64,000 nt of DNA from Aselliscus stoliczkanus (GCA_033961575.1 CM066731.1:134781001-134845000); one strand, 5' to 3'. Numbered from the stretch's first letter, positions 1 to 15,830 are shown. The notes: generated from the letters alone by a model not told the origin. Made by a program: numbers and translations.

Positions 1-449
<449 letters not shown>

Positions 450-1534
450 TGAAATCAACAGGCTTATCTTCTGAAGAACTAATTTTCACGTTCCTTGGTT
501 AGTAGTAATTAATATGTGATTTCTAGTCACTATTTGTCAAAAGATGCTCCATTGAGCTTCTCTAACAGAGATGTTAGCGATTCTGACTCAATAGTTCAAG
601 GTCAAGGAACTACTCAGTCCTCAAAATCCTAAGCAGTTGAACCTCCAAGAAACTGCAAATAATTTCATTAAACCCTTATTTCTTAGCCTACTACCTTCAC
701 CCTACTTGTTGTCAGTAAGTGGTAAACATCAAAAGAATGATACCTCCCAGAACCACACTGGTTATTAGGATAGGCTAGAAAGCACGCCTTACACAGGACA
801 GAGTAGTTTGGCTGCTTTATCCTCAGTGCTTGATGCCATCTGTATCACCACCTGTATGTTGTCTTTGTGGTGTGTGGAGAATGTGAGGACTAAATTAGTA
901 TTTTTAGTTTATGTATTGCAAAAATGTTCTCATTGTGAGAAGATAATTTTATAGTTATGAAGAGTGAGCTAACCTCTCATGTGCCAGGTTTGTAACTTAT
1001 CATTTACATAACAGACACACACAGAAAATCACCCTTATGCTTATAAGATAGATTTGGGAACTGAGATTCAGACAGTTGTAGTAATTTTTTCTTATGCCTC
1101 ATGGTAGTGAGTGGTCTGATGAAGATTTGAACCATGTCTGTCTTATTCCAAAGGAATTTTCCCTCTGTAGTACTAATAATAGAAAATGTTTCCCATTTCA
1201 ATTGCCTCTGTAGTAAGCAGCTTTTCTACAAAGACTATTTCCTGCTTTCACAAGTACAGATTTGGATAATTCCTTATGTGAAGGGTACATGGAACCCTTC
1301 TGAAAACAACCGTTCTATTGATGATCCCTTATGTATATACTACCATGTTAGGCTAGCAGTTTTTGTCATTTCACCTCTTCAGTGATGAATAGTTCTTTTC
1401 TCAACATGTATTTAAAGGATTAAGACAATGTTTGCACGATGCATCTGTTACATAATACTTTCACTGTTATTTGGTTTAGGCATAGAAATTATAAAATCTT
1501 ATTAAACTTTATTTTATAAAGTATTTAACATCCA

Positions 1535-1690
1535 AATCAGGTCAACAAACTGGTTGTAAGCCTCTTTTTGTAAATAAAGTTTTATTGGAACAGTCACATC
1601 CATTTGTTTACATGTTGTCTATAACGGGAGAGTTGAGTAGTTGTAACAGAGACCATATAACCCCTAAGCCTAAAATATTTACTCTCTGGC
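1535..1690 (-). mobile_element. hAT-type DNA transposon fossil, part 1 (split by a SINE)
   Basis: Contains the phrase AAATAAAGTTTTATTGGAAC followed by 'ACATGTTGTCTATAAC' and a degraded 'pyrimidine-poor' body seen in an old, widespread mammalian non-autonomous hAT family (MER58-like; the family name is uncertain). It continues at 2119-2165 ('TTTTGCTGATCC') after the SINE insertion. Confidence 0.5.
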
Positions 1691-2118
1691 CTTTTTTTTT
1701 AAAGATTTTATTGGGGAATTGGGGAAGGGGAACAGACAAGTTGCTGTCCTTTTGTCCTTCAGTCTAGTTGTGGAGGACATTGCTTCACTGGCCCATGTTG
1801 GTATTGTGATCATTGCACTCTTCTCGGGTGAGGCAGATTGGTCGCCAGCCTCTGGATGGCCACTCACAGTGGCTCTTGGCAGCTCATGCTGGCTGCCAGC
1901 TGCTCACACTGGCTGCTGGCCACTCACTGCAGCCTATGGCAGCCCACTGCAGCAGGGGCTGCAGCCTACACCATCGCCCAGGCTCGCACAGCCCAGCTCC
2001 AGGTGGAGCTGTTGTAAGCTGTAGAGGGCAGTGTCACTGGCCCTCATATGTGGGATCCTAATCCGGGCTGCTGGCGTCCCAAGCCAGCTCTTAACCAATA
2101 CGCCACTCGGCCGGCTAA
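1691..2118 (-). mobile_element. Composite tRNA-derived SINE, full length, minus strand
   Basis: Read on the minus strand: a tRNA-like head (CCGGCCGAGTGGCGTATTGG...), 'CCCACATATGAGGGCCAGTGA', a GC-rich body with three 20-bp tandem units, then a tail with AATAAAATCTTT and a poly-A run. Flanked by a 10-bp direct repeat ACTCTCTGGC at 1681-1690 and 2119-2128, which sets the borders. Confidence 0.92.
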
Positions 2119-2165
2119 ACTCTCTGGCTTTTTAACAGAAAAATTTTGCTGATCCTTGATCTAAA
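2119..2165 (-). mobile_element. hAT-type DNA transposon fossil, part 2
   Basis: Right-hand part of the fossil at 1535-1690, displaced by the SINE. Starts with the SINE target duplication. Confidence 0.45.
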
Positions 2166-2354
2166 TAATAAAACCTCAACTCTTAGAAAAAGCACAAAGA
2201 AGAACCTCAAGAAAGCAAAGTGAATGCCTTTCTTCCTAATAAGTCTCACTGTCTATATTTCTTAATCATAGTACATGTTTTGCTGCTCGACTTTGGGAAT
2301 ATTAAGCTACCTACAGGCCCAGGTTACAAGGGGCAACCTGCTCAGATAAAAAAT

Positions 2355-2490
2355 GCTCCCACATAAGAATCTGAGAACTTGGGTTCCACTCACACTGTGC
2401 TGGCAACTGGCCTGGACCTGTGGGGGATCTCCTTAATCACACTGGGCCTCTGTCTCACCAGTGGTAAAACCGATTTGGACAAAGGGCTTC
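2355..2490 (+). repeat. MIR-like SINE relic
   Basis: Degraded MIR pattern: 'ACTTGGGTTCCACTC', later 'CTCACCAGTGGTAAAAC' in the order expected for a MIR core. Heavily diverged. Confidence 0.5.
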
Positions 2491-3029
2491 GGAGGTACAA
2501 TGTTAGTGTTTTGTACCTTCTCCCTACTTCAATAAATTATTCACAACAATAATTGATTTCACATGGGGATGCCAGTTTTGCGGGGCTACTTTGCTAACCT
2601 CCTGATAACTTTGCTTGTGTTGGTGGTGGGAATTAGTGGGGTCTTTTGTTGTTGTTTGTTTGTTTGCTTTTGTTTTTAGCATGCGCTCTGTGGCCTCCCG
2701 GGGTACTTCACTGTAAATCTGTAAAAAAACTAACTTCTTACTGATTACATTTGCTTTTGGCTTTTTATAACTGTATCTATGACTATTCTTGGCATTACAC
2801 AATAGGCCACATGTCTTTCTGTTCTAAAAGTGCGTGGGTTGCAAATCATATGACTTAAATACTCTTTCAATTCTGTGCTCAGACTGAGTGTTTTGTTCCT
2901 TCTGTCGACTTTATGCTGATAATATTATTCATGCATAGATATTTCTCAGTTTTGATTTCTAGTTGGCTTTTCCTTCCCCTTGATTGTTACTCAGGGAATT
3001 ACAGATAACGTTATTGATTTGAGGCAGTG

Positions 3030-3177
3030 CAACTTCCCGGAGTAGACACACCTGGGCTCAGATCCATGCTCTCTTAGTTACTAGTCAAGTTACTTACTTT
3101 TCTTCAGCCCTAGTTTCCTTATCTATAAATTGTGAATAATAATAGTACCTCTCATGGGATTGCTGTAAAGATTTAAG
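3030..3177 (+). repeat. MIR relic, left part
   Basis: Typical MIR order: 'CCTGGGCTCAGATCC', 'AGTTACTTACTT', 'GTTTCCTTATCTATAAA', 'AATAATAGTACCT'. It is interrupted by a young SINE and resumes at 3329-3390 with 'GTACCTGGCTCACAGTAAGC'. Confidence 0.8.
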
Positions 3178-3188
3178 AAGATAATGCA

Positions 3189-3318
3189 GGGCTAGCCGAG
3201 TAATGCAGGGCTGGCCAAGTGGCATGGTGGTTAAGAGCTGGCCTGGGACGCCAGCGGCCTGGGTTCGGATCCCACATATGAGGGCCAGTGACACTGCCCT
3301 TAAAAAAAAAAAAAAAAA
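3189..3318 (+). mobile_element. Monomeric tRNA-derived SINE with a duplicated head
   Basis: GGGCTGGCCAAGTGGCATGG... to GGGCCAGTGACACTGCCC followed by an 18-nt A run. Target duplication AGATAATGCA at 3179-3188 and 3319-3328. Between the left duplication and the head at 3208 lies a second partial head (GGGCTAGCCGAG) followed by TAATGCA. Confidence 0.9.
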
Positions 3319-3328
3319 AGATAATGCA

Positions 3329-3390
3329 AAGGAAAATGCTTTAGCATAGTACCTGGCTCACAGTAAGCACTTAATAGCCATTAACTGCTC
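3329..3390 (+). repeat. MIR relic, right part
   Basis: Continuation of the MIR at 3030-3177, with the usual MIR 3' phrase (CTGGCTCACAGTAAGCAC). Confidence 0.7.
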
Positions 3391-4080
3391 TTACTATCAT
3401 AATCAATAATATTATTTATAATATTGTCAGGCTTAAAAATGGAGAAATATTGATTGTTCATAGAAATAAAAACAAAAGCCTTGACCGAAGTAGGCTATAG
3501 TCAACATAAAATGCTTTACACTGGCATAAACACTCAGTTTAATATGTACCAGTTAAAAAAATTTTAAAGGACGGTCATGTTTTCTAGTTGCATGTTCTGG
3601 GAATCTAAGTAAAGCAGATAATTGTACAGTGTGGTAATCAAAAAAGGATGTCTTTATAAATAGCCTGAAATAGTTCCCTAGATGCAACTGAAGTAAAGGA
3701 AATAAAAGGCTGGTTTGAGGTCAGAGCAGAATTCCTTAGTATGAATTCACTAGACACTGGAAACCCCAGCCCCATATTTTCCCAGTCCCTCTTGGTTAGA
3801 AAAATTTACATGGGGGTAGCATTACACTCTTGAGGCTATTTTCTTAAAAAAAAAAAAAATTCTAAATTTAGATATTAAGTGTGTAATCTTGGGGCAGTTC
3901 CCAAGTTGTTAAAATAGGTTCAAAATTTTTGATGGGAGTATTTGACAAAAATTTTTGGAAGTGGTCCAAATGATTGAAAGTACATATTTTTTTGCTTCCT
4001 GTATTTGGGTGGCAAATACAATAATCCTATAGCATAATTATTTCTATATTATAACATTAGCTATAAGAATTCCTTATATA

Positions 4081-4590
4081 GGGCCGGCTGAGTGGCTCAG
4101 TTAGTTAATAGTTGGCTTAGAGCACGTGCTCTGAGCAACAGGACCACCGGTTCGATTCCCACATGGGCCAGTGAACGCTGTGCCCTAGCTGAGCTGTTCC
4201 TGAGCTGCCAACAGGTGGCAGGATGGCTCAGCTGGTGTAACAAGATTGCCTGTTCAATGGTGGGCTACGCCCACCCGCGACTAAGACTGAACTTGACACT
4301 TTGAGCTGAGCTGCCGCCTGGATTGCTCAGTGGATAGAGCATATGCTCTTAACAACTAGACTGCTGGGTTTGACTCCCGCATGGGATGATGGCTATGCCC
4401 ACCTGCAACTAAGATTGAACACAGCATCTTGAGCTTAGAGGCCACGAGCTGCCAATGGGAAGCCAGATGGAGACTGGTGCCCTCCACAACGAAGATTGGA
4501 GAACAACAACTTGGCTGGTCCTCTCCCCTAATTCCCAACATTTCCTCTCCCTCAATTCCCCAATAAAAAAATCTTAAAAAAAAAAAAAAA
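4081..4590 (+). mobile_element. Trimeric tRNA-like SINE
   Basis: Three successive tRNA-like units start near 4081 (GGGCCGGCTGAGTGGCTCAG), 4222 (GGATGGCTCAGCTGG) and 4319 (TGGATTGCTCAGTGGAT). Each is followed by a linker of the type 'CCACCTGCAACTAAGATTGAA'. The tail has CCCCAATAAAAAAATCTT plus poly-A. Target duplication AATTCCTTATA at 4068-4078 and 4589-4599. Confidence 0.93.
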
Positions 4591-5561
4591 TTCCTTATAA
4601 CTGAAGAGTGGCATTTTTCATTGTTTCTTGTTATCTTCAAAGTAAAACAAGGGAGAGTATTGAGGTGCGCTGTACCCACTGTTCTCAATACAGTATTACT
4701 CATGGTGAAAGTTAATTTAAATTAATTGACTAATTGTCCAGAAATCATCCCCTTTTGGAGAACTACAAAAAGATGGGTAACTACCAAAAAGTAAAACTAT
4801 TGAGTCTGTTATCATTTGAAAAATACTTGAAAGTGTCATGTTTAAAGACATTCACTTTTATTATATTAGACCCCAGTACTAAATGTGTTGTGGGGATAGT
4901 TTTATATTTTGTTCTTCACAGAACGTTAAGCTAGGGTCTGGCCATCTCCTGAAATTTTGAACTTTTTAATAGATATTTATTTGCTGTTGTTAGCTATAAA
5001 ATATACATAGGAAATGTATGTCTTAAGAATGTATGTATCTGTATACTACAATAGTACGAAGACCGAGCAACTGTAGGGAAGTAATAGTATGAAATAGGAA
5101 ATTCAGGTTGGAGGTTATAATTTGCAGATCACCACTCATCATTGTTTTATGAAAGCAAAATAGTGGGTCATAACAGTAACTTTAAAAGAAAATGGAATTA
5201 AATATAATAAAGTGGAAAATATTAGTGTATTGTACATAATAGTAATGATATTGTTTTGTGAAATTGTTTGTTGATATATCTATTATGCATACATAATGTG
5301 TGTGTGTTAGGTTGTGTGGGCTGTGATGTAAAATATAATCTTGCTGTGGTTTGTGGTTAAAATTAAGAAGTTTGAAACCTGCTATCTTACGTGATCTTTC
5401 TGTTCCCTGGTGATTAGTCCAAGTACTATAATCTTTTTCTGTTGCCATATCTCAGAAAATGGTGCCCATATTAATTTTTTTAGAATGTTATAATAACTCA
5501 TTTAATGCCTGTGTAAATGAACCCTCCCAGAAAGTAGTACATTACTTTATGATTACAGTGA

Positions 5562-5753
<192 letters not shown>

Positions 5754-6200
5754 TAAATCATGGTTAAAAATTAATTGGTCATACTTTAGCATCTCTATAA
5801 CTATTACCTCTTTTATGAAAACAGCCAATAAAAATGACCCATGCATTTTGATATTCTTTGCCTTATATTATTCTCTCCCTAGTAGACATTGTTTATTTGA
5901 AATTGACATCAAAATGGGAATGAAGGACAGTAGAAAATCTCCTCAATAGGTGATACAGTAGTTATGACTTAGTATCAAATTTCCAGTTAGGTAAATTTCT
6001 AGAATATTAAAGTTTTCTGGTTCTGATTGAAATTGATTTTTCACAGAAGCTATCATTAGGAGCTTTTTTACAGAATTAGAATTTAGTTACATAAAAGCTG
6101 AGAATGTGAATGTTTGCCATCTATTACATGTGTACAGCCACCCAGTGAAAATGAAGCAAATTAGTTATTGTAATAAATCTCATATTCAGGACTCTATGTA

Positions 6201-6353
6201 GTTTTGTTGTTGTTTTTAGCTGAGCCATCCTGCCACCTGTTGGCAGCTCAGCGGGTGCTCAGCTCGGTTTGAGAATCCAACCGGCAACCCTGTTACTCAG
6301 GGCTGTCACTCTTGAACAAGCTCTTAACCAACTGAGCCACTCAATCGGCCCCA
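6201..6353 (-). mobile_element. Monomeric tRNA-like SINE, minus strand
   Basis: Reverse of GGGGCCGATTGAGTGGCTCA... with the second-unit start 'GGCAGGATGGCTCAGCT' used as the tail. Target duplication ACTCTATGTA at 6191-6200 and 6354-6363. Confidence 0.9.
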
Positions 6354-6855
6354 ACTCTATGTATTTTTAACTAAGCTTATATGCTCTCTAGTGTTGGTAG
6401 TTTTTATTTCTGTAAAAGAATTCCATTTATATTGTCAAAGGAAAATTTTCTTAAGAACTTTTTCGTATGTGTGATTATTTTTAATGGGATATATGAACAT
6501 TATGAATATTGAATTAAGAATGTTAGTTACTCCTAGAGAAATTTCAAAACTATGTTGACTGATTAAAAGCAGAACTTCCTAAGAAAGTTTAATATGGCTT
6601 TCTTACAAAATGCAAGCAAAGCGTGCCTTAAATTTATTGAAGCAAGAGAAATTAACATGTGATTCAGGAAAACTAATAAAGCATTTTCTTATAGTTTTAT
6701 TTGTATTTTATTAAAAAAATTTTTTCTAGACTATGTACTGATAATTATAGTTAGGTCTATTTACTAAGTAATTGATTTTAATTTACTCAATTTGGTATTC
6801 ATAATTCAAAATTTACTCATAATTCAAAATTTATGGAAGCAAAACAGAGATAAAG

Positions 6856-7015
6856 TACAGTAAAGCCTTGGATAGCGAGTAACTTGGCTTGCAAGTGTCC
6901 CACAAGACGAGCAAATATTTTTAATACAGTTTAATTTGATAAACAAGCGATGTCTTGCAATACGAGTAGTTTGTTCCCAGAACGAATTATGCTCACAGAC
7001 CAATGTATTACTGTA
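6856..7015. mobile_element. Small Tc1/mariner-like non-autonomous element (MITE)
   Basis: Begins TACAGTAAAGCCTTGG and ends CAATGTATTACTGTA: terminal inverted repeats TACAGTAA/TTACTGTA in a 160-bp element. The inner arms also pair loosely (TAGCGAGTAACTTG against AATACGAGTAGTTTG on the other arm). Family not assigned. Confidence 0.6.
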
Positions 7016-7070
7016 TATTAATAAATAGGTTTCAACTTACATGATATATTTTCAAACAGGCGTTGTATTT

Positions 7071-7187
7071 TTTTTTTTTTAATTTTTTTTTTTTGAGGGC
7101 ATTGCCACTGGCCCTCATATGTGGGACCGAACCGGGGCCGCTGGCTTCCCAAGCCAGCTCTTAACTACCGCCTCACTCGGCCGGCCC
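7071..7187 (-). mobile_element. Monomeric tRNA-derived SINE, minus strand
   Basis: T run, then TTGAGGGCATTGCCACTGGC... to CACTCGGCCGGCCC. Target duplication TAGGCGTTGTATT (right copy 7188-7200; left copy near 7058-7070, first base differs). Confidence 0.9.
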
Positions 7188-7331
7188 TAGGCGTTGTATT
7201 TTTAAAAAGTATCCATGTTTTCTGTACCTATGTCTGTATAACCATCACCCCAGAAATATTCTCATATGGTGAATAGCCATTGCTAAATTTACTATTCACT
7301 TTCTTCAACTACTTTCTAGGAAAAAAGTATC

Positions 7332-7425
7332 TTTTTTGAGGGCAGTGTCACTGGCCCGCATGTGGGACCAAACCGGAGCCGCTGGCTTCCTAAATAAGCC
7401 AGCGCTTAACCACCGCGCCCGGCCC
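7332..7425 (-). mobile_element. Short tRNA-derived SINE, minus strand
   Basis: GAGGGCAGTGTCACTGGCCC... to CACCGCGCCCGGCCC. Target duplication AAAAAGTATC at 7322-7331 and 7426-7435. The poly-A is very short. Confidence 0.9.
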
Positions 7426-8168
7426 AAAAAGTATCATTTTAAAGCAGACAACTTAGAAGTATCTTTACTAGCCAGGACAGGAGATTGTTGATAGCTTGAA
7501 AGGGCTATATGAAAATTTGGAGGAGGAAATAATTTCCTAGAGAAGAAATTTCTAAAATACTCTGCTCAAACACTAAATACCTTGATTTAGATACTTAAAG
7601 TTTGTTGCAGATATAAGAAATGCTAGTCAAGTGTAATTTGTGTATATAATAAACCCTGAAAATTTTGCCTTCTAACTTCACTCCTGTTTAGGTCTGCCAG
7701 ACACGAAAAATTTTCCTTTAGCTGAAAAACTTTTTAATGTTTGTTCAAAAGGAAGTTTGCCTATATAGCCACAATGTCTTATACACACTGCACACAATAT
7801 TAAGGAGTTTTTTTCCTTAATGTAACTCAGTAATGCTTTACTGTAAGTACTTCATACCAAATTTGTGAATCAGTCAAGATCCACCCAATCTATATGTATA
7901 TATGTTTGTATATTTCCATATATTAAATGAATATATTGTAACTTTCCTTTTTGAATTTTATTGTATTTTCAAAATGTTACATTGAAAATTATTGAAACTG
8001 AGTTAGATGAGTGTGAGATTTATTATTTTGTTTGCTTTAATATATAGGCATGTGCTATATTCATATATATATATATACGTATATGTAGCTTTTATGTTTA
8101 TTACTTGCTTTCAGTTTTTAAAATTATCTGTTTAAATATACGTTTTTTTGTTATTTGATTTAATCTAG

Positions 8169-8214
8169 GCTGACAGAGTACTTCTTGGTGGTCCTGGTAG
8201 CTTTTATTGGCAAG
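8169..8214 (+). CDS. ITGAV: ITGAV exon 6 (beta-propeller, RGD-pocket Tyr178)
   Basis: Residues 166-180, ADRVLLGGPGSFYWQ, plus one base. Tyr178 in 'SFYWQ' contacts the RGD arginine region in known alpha-V structures. Donor GTAGGT. Confidence 0.97.
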
Positions 8215-10926
<2,712 letters not shown>

Positions 10927-10971
10927 GTTATTCGGTGGCTGTCGGAGATTTCAATGGTGATGGCATAGATG
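10927..10971 (+). CDS. ITGAV: ITGAV exon 8 (propeller calcium loop 1)
   Basis: Residues 223-237, GYSVAVGDFNGDGID. Start of the first calcium-binding DxNxDG loop, completed by exon 9. Donor GTATGA is below consensus. Confidence 0.97.
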
Positions 10972-11769
10972 GTATGATGTGCTTAAACTATATTTAATCC
11001 TTTTAAAAAAAAATTTAGCCTAAGCATTTGAACAAGGAGCCCTGAAAATTTTCAGCAGCTAAAGAGTTTTGGAACCATTATATTGGAATATAACAGGAGA
11101 AGCAAGGGAGATGTTAGTCCGCTGAGGTGAGCTGGGGCTGTGTTAACCTTCCTCAAGCAGCAGAGGACATGGAGCCTGTGCTGGGGACCTCGGTCTCTTC
11201 CCCAGCCTGTCCAGCCCCAGCACTTGAGCTTCTTCCTTCTTGCTTTCTGCAGATGCCGTTCTCTTGGATAGGTTTAGTTTTTTGCCTTTAGGCATAATTT
11301 GTAACCTTCTTCTGGGCTCTGTGGGTAAGGTTGTTTCCCCGTCCTCTCTGTCCATCCATCTTCCTTCAGAGCTCAATCTGGGAATCATAGACTCTACCTG
11401 ATTTAGATCACATTTCTGTGCCACTGCTACCTCTACCCTATTTCTGCTTGCTCCGTATTATTTTCATTACTGTAAATGTAGCTTTTCTTCATTCTTAGGT
11501 CACTTTATCTTATCTGTTCTCTTTTTAACAAGATTACAAATGCGTTGAGGGCACATGTGCATTTATTGGAGGGTCCTCAAGAACCTATCTTTCTAAGATT
11601 TGATTTTGTGAAATTCTGGGATCGTTTTTTATGGAGTACCAGTTTTTTAAAAATCTCTTGTTGTTTACTGAAATAACAAAGCGTAAAGCTTTCTGACATA
11701 CCCACTTCCCCCTGCAGCTTCTATAGAATATTGGTCTTAAAAACTAGTAATTAAGATTTTTCTTTTCAG
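10972..11769 (+). other. ITGAV intron 8 (798 bp)
   Basis: A GC-richer stretch (about 11130-11430) keeps an open minus-strand frame of 93 codons with no recognisable domain. I call it non-coding. No other feature. Confidence 0.7.
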
Positions 11770-11813
11770 ACTTTGTTTCGGGAGTTCCAAGAGCAGCGAG
11801 GACTTTGGGAATG
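11770..11813 (+). CDS. ITGAV: ITGAV exon 9 (beta-propeller)
   Basis: Residues 238-252, DFVSGVPRAARTLGM. Closes the first calcium loop and holds an FG-GAP type 'SGVP' strand. Followed by a 94-bp intron. Confidence 0.97.
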
Positions 11814-11907
11814 GTAGGAAACTTAAAAGGTGTTTTTTTGTTAAAAAAAATCTCTGGGTTATCATATATTTTCCTATATTTCATGTACTTTCATTTTTCC
11901 TGCACAG

Positions 11908-11964
11908 GTTTATATTTATGATGGAAAAAACATGTCCTCCCTATACAATTTTACTGGTGAGCAG
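11908..11964 (+). CDS. ITGAV: ITGAV exon 10 (beta-propeller)
   Basis: Nineteen codons, residues 253-271, VYIYDGKNMSSLYNFTGEQ. Two N-glycosylation sequons (NMS, NFT) as in human. Acceptor CACAG, donor GTATGC. Confidence 0.97.
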
Positions 11965-14113
11965 GTATGCTTTTAAAATGTTTCTTTACTTAACATTTTA
12001 ACATCAGCATTTGCTAATGTCTTAAAACTTTTTTTGGGCAATATCCTAATGGTTGAATATTCAATACATAATAAATATTGGTGTAATATTCATATTATAG
12101 ATATAAAAAAGGCTCTAAATATTTCATCTTTATTTTAACCAAAGTAATTTGTTTAAGCAAAGACTTTTGTAATTTTAAATTATGGCTTTTTTTTTTCTTT
12201 TTTCTTAAGGAAATATAAAATCAAATTGCATACACACAGAACCAAAAACTTTCTTTTTCTTTGCTGATGACATTAACTTCTCCTTTAAGGAAAGATCTAT
12301 GCCTTTTAGTTTTATTAACTACAAAAGAAAGCATGGCACAGATGTGTGTGTTATAGATGTCACAAGTAAATTTCCTTTGTACTACATGAAATAAAACATT
12401 CTTCAGTTAAAATGTAGTACTTTTAAGGACTAGACATTCTCTACAAGTAAAGGCATTTTATATTTTGTATTGTGTGTCAGAGAGTTAAATAAGTTGGTAA
12501 TGGTAAAGGAAAAGTTAAACAATAGGTGGAGAAAAAACTTCTAGTCTGATGGTTGAGATGGTTGGGCTTTGTGAGAGGACTGATAGGAAGAGGAACTGGA
12601 CCTAAGGTCTCCAGCAACGCCTTTCCATATGTGCAACAGCCTGGATTGATGCACAGCACGGAATGGCGTGCAGGTAACAGGCCACTGGGGCTGAGGTGGG
12701 GTGGTTGTCCCTTTGTGCTGCTGTGACTTCTTCACCTCAAGCAGCTTTTCCTGTTGAGCCCATGTGTGTCTCTGGATCATGGTGTATGCAGTCTATGATG
12801 CTTTCTTTATTCCTCCTCAGCTATTCTGAGGGGGAAAACTTGGGCTTTGCATTAGGACAGACCTGGGCTCTCCATAACTTAGTCTTATTACATTGGACAA
12901 AGGATGTACCACTGTCAATCCGGTGGCTCATGTATTAAAATAGGGATACTCGTAACTTACTCATGGGGTTTGGTGAGAGTCAAATGAGAACACTGAAATC
13001 ATAGTGCCCAGGACAGAACTTGTTGACAGTAAATGCCATCCTGACTTTACACTTTCAGGCCAAATACCCTGAGAGAATAAGGCCCAAGAATAGTATTCTT
13101 TTCAGTTCTAGTCATCACATCAACATGGTACCCCAAATACAATACCCTTTATTACACGTGCTCTGGTCTTGTAATTGAATGCAGACCCTGTCTTTCATTT
13201 TCTCAACTACACTGTATCAGCCCTAAAATAGATAACATAGGAATCTCCCTTATTATTCCCTCCTTGTATCTTAGCTAATCAAATTTTGGAAGCTTTGCTA
13301 ATTTTACGTTTTTTGGTTGGTTGATTCATTCTTCACCTTAGTACATCTTCAATTTATCTTCTCTTTTAGTTTCGCTTTGCATGTTGGGTTTTCTTCGGAA
13401 CTTTCCTTTTTCACATGTATTTCCAGCCAGGCTGCTCTCTCTGTGATGGCCAACAGTCTCCGATGGTGGGGAGAGGACATTCCTTCCTCCGCTGCATAAT
13501 AAGCCCACGATAAACCCAAATACATTTGTACTGTGTGTAATTCCAAACCACTAGCATGTAATCAATTGAGATGAGAAACAACAATGAACTCCATTCCATA
13601 TCTTTCAAAATAGTAATTTCTTTAGAGTTGCAATAATGTCATATAGGGAGTTGTAATAATGTCATAATTATGATCTATCAGTAATTATTATTTTTACTGC
13701 ATACACATCCATTTGTAACTCCTTGGAGTCAACTAAAACGCCTGTCTATGACTGTATGTATTTCTGATAGTGTCTGTCTGTGTCTGGTATATTTTGGGTA
13801 GTGGAAAGAAAGGGAGATAATAGGTTAGGCCTGGGAAGGAGCATTGATTGTACTTGGACTTAAATGGCATGTGTTGTAGTCACTGAAATGATATACATGA
13901 GATATGTTTGCCCATACATCTAGGAATATCAACAAGCTTTCATTATCTGATTGTCATTGTGTTGGTAGAATAAGCAAAAGAGAAGAATTTTAGACTGAAG
14001 CACTATATGCAGAGAAAAAAAAGAATAACTCTTTCTATTTGGTGAATATACTACAAATATTGTTAACCTAGTCGAATGAAATGTAAACATTTCATTTTCA
14101 TCTTGTTATCCAG
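11965..14113 (+). other. ITGAV intron 10 (2149 bp)
   Basis: A MIR-like relic lies near 12838-13035 ('GACCTGGGCTCTCC', 'AATAGGGATACTCGTAAC'). The GC-richer stretch 12541-12800 has an open minus-strand frame but no domain that I recognise. The rest is featureless AT-rich DNA. Confidence 0.7.
12838..13035 (+). repeat. MIR-like relic
   Basis: Order of phrases fits MIR: 'CATTAGGACAGACCTGGGCT', then 'GTATTAAAATAGGGATAC', then 'AGTGCCCAGGACAGAAC' and 'GACAGTAAATGCC'. Confidence 0.6.
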
Positions 14114-14166
14114 ATGGCTGCATATTTTGGATTTTCTGTCGCTGCCACTGACATTAATGGGGATGA
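14114..14166 (+). CDS. ITGAV: ITGAV exon 11 (propeller calcium loop 2)
   Basis: Residues 272-288, MAAYFGFSVAATDINGD, plus two bases. Begins the second DxNxD loop, finished by exon 12 (DYADV). Donor GTAAGT. Confidence 0.97.
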
Positions 14167-14871
<705 letters not shown>

Positions 14872-15391
14872 TGAGTGACAGTGAGTGACACATTAGGTTT
14901 AATGACAGCTTGCTTTCTTTTCCTTAAAAAATCAGAGCAAAAGTTTCAAAAAAGTGATTCTCATGAATTATTACTCATGAAGCCTTAAATTAGAGCTTTG
15001 GAATAGTTCATTTCTGAGAGGCAGTTGGATGGGCGAGATGCCCAATGTGAGCTGGTGATGTTGTGTGTCTCCTGCTAAGTGGCACTGCCCTCTACTGTCC
15101 ATTTGGATGCAAGTGCAGAAAATGTTCCCTGGCACCTTGTTCAGGCAACTCTGACTAAAGCATACCTCAAATGTATGATGTGCAGTTAATATTTTTAAAA
15201 CGATAACTTTGTTGTGCCTGTCCAAAATATTCTGAGTGAGGTTATATCTCCCTTCGTGGGGACAAGTAGAAGGTATAATAAACTCATTGTTTTATAATAG
15301 TTCCATTTAATAATTGAATTAATAGCTGTAGATATTTTTAAAAACAAGGTTGGCTTTTACTATTGAATGAAATATAGATAAAAAATTACTA

Positions 15392-15830
15392 ATTTTTTTT
15401 TTTTTTAAGATTTCTTATTGGGGAATTGGGAGAGGGGAGCAGCATTGGGAAATGGGGGAAAGGGAGCAGACAAGTTGCTGTCCTTTCGTTCTTCAGTTTA
15501 GTTGTGGACGACGTTGCTTCACTGGCCCATGTTGGTATCATTATTGTGCTCTTCCTGGGTGAGGCAGTAGCTTGCCGGCCATTGGATGGCCACTCACGCC
15601 GGCTGCCAGCCTCTCACAGTAGCTCAGGGCAGCCCCCTGCAGCCCCACTGCAGCCTATGCTGTTGCCAGTGACTCACGGCAGCCCAGCTCCAGGTGGAGC
15701 TGTTGTTCACCATCTTAGCTGTAGAGAGAGCAGCATCACTGGCCCTCGTGTGGGATCCAAACGGGGTCCCTGCTGCTCAGAGCAGGCGTCCCAAGCCAAC
15801 TGTTAACCAATGCGCCAGTTTGCCAGCCCC
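15392..15830 (-). mobile_element. Composite tRNA-derived SINE, full length, minus strand
   Basis: T run, 'GATTTCTTATTGGGGAATTG', 'CAGACAAGTTGCTGTCC', GC-rich body, then 'CCAATGCGCCAGTTTGCCAG'. Same architecture as the copy at 1691-2118, with a shorter body and a 'GGTCCCTGCTGCTCAGAGCA' change near the head. Its target duplication is not clear, so the borders are approximate. Confidence 0.85.

Noticed and set aside
4081..4590. True tRNA genes at the tRNA-like heads
   Set aside because: A/B-box-like segments are present, but there is no intact cloverleaf or anticodon stem, and the units carry SINE linkers, tails and target duplications.
11143..11424. Possible processed pseudogene in intron 8 (minus-strand open frame)
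   Set aside because: Lys/Glu-rich translation with no family I recognise; no poly-A tail or target duplication seen.
12541..12800. Possible pseudogene in intron 10 (minus-strand open frame)
   Set aside because: GC-richer than its surroundings but no recognised protein, tail or flanking duplication. Left as unexplained intronic sequence.
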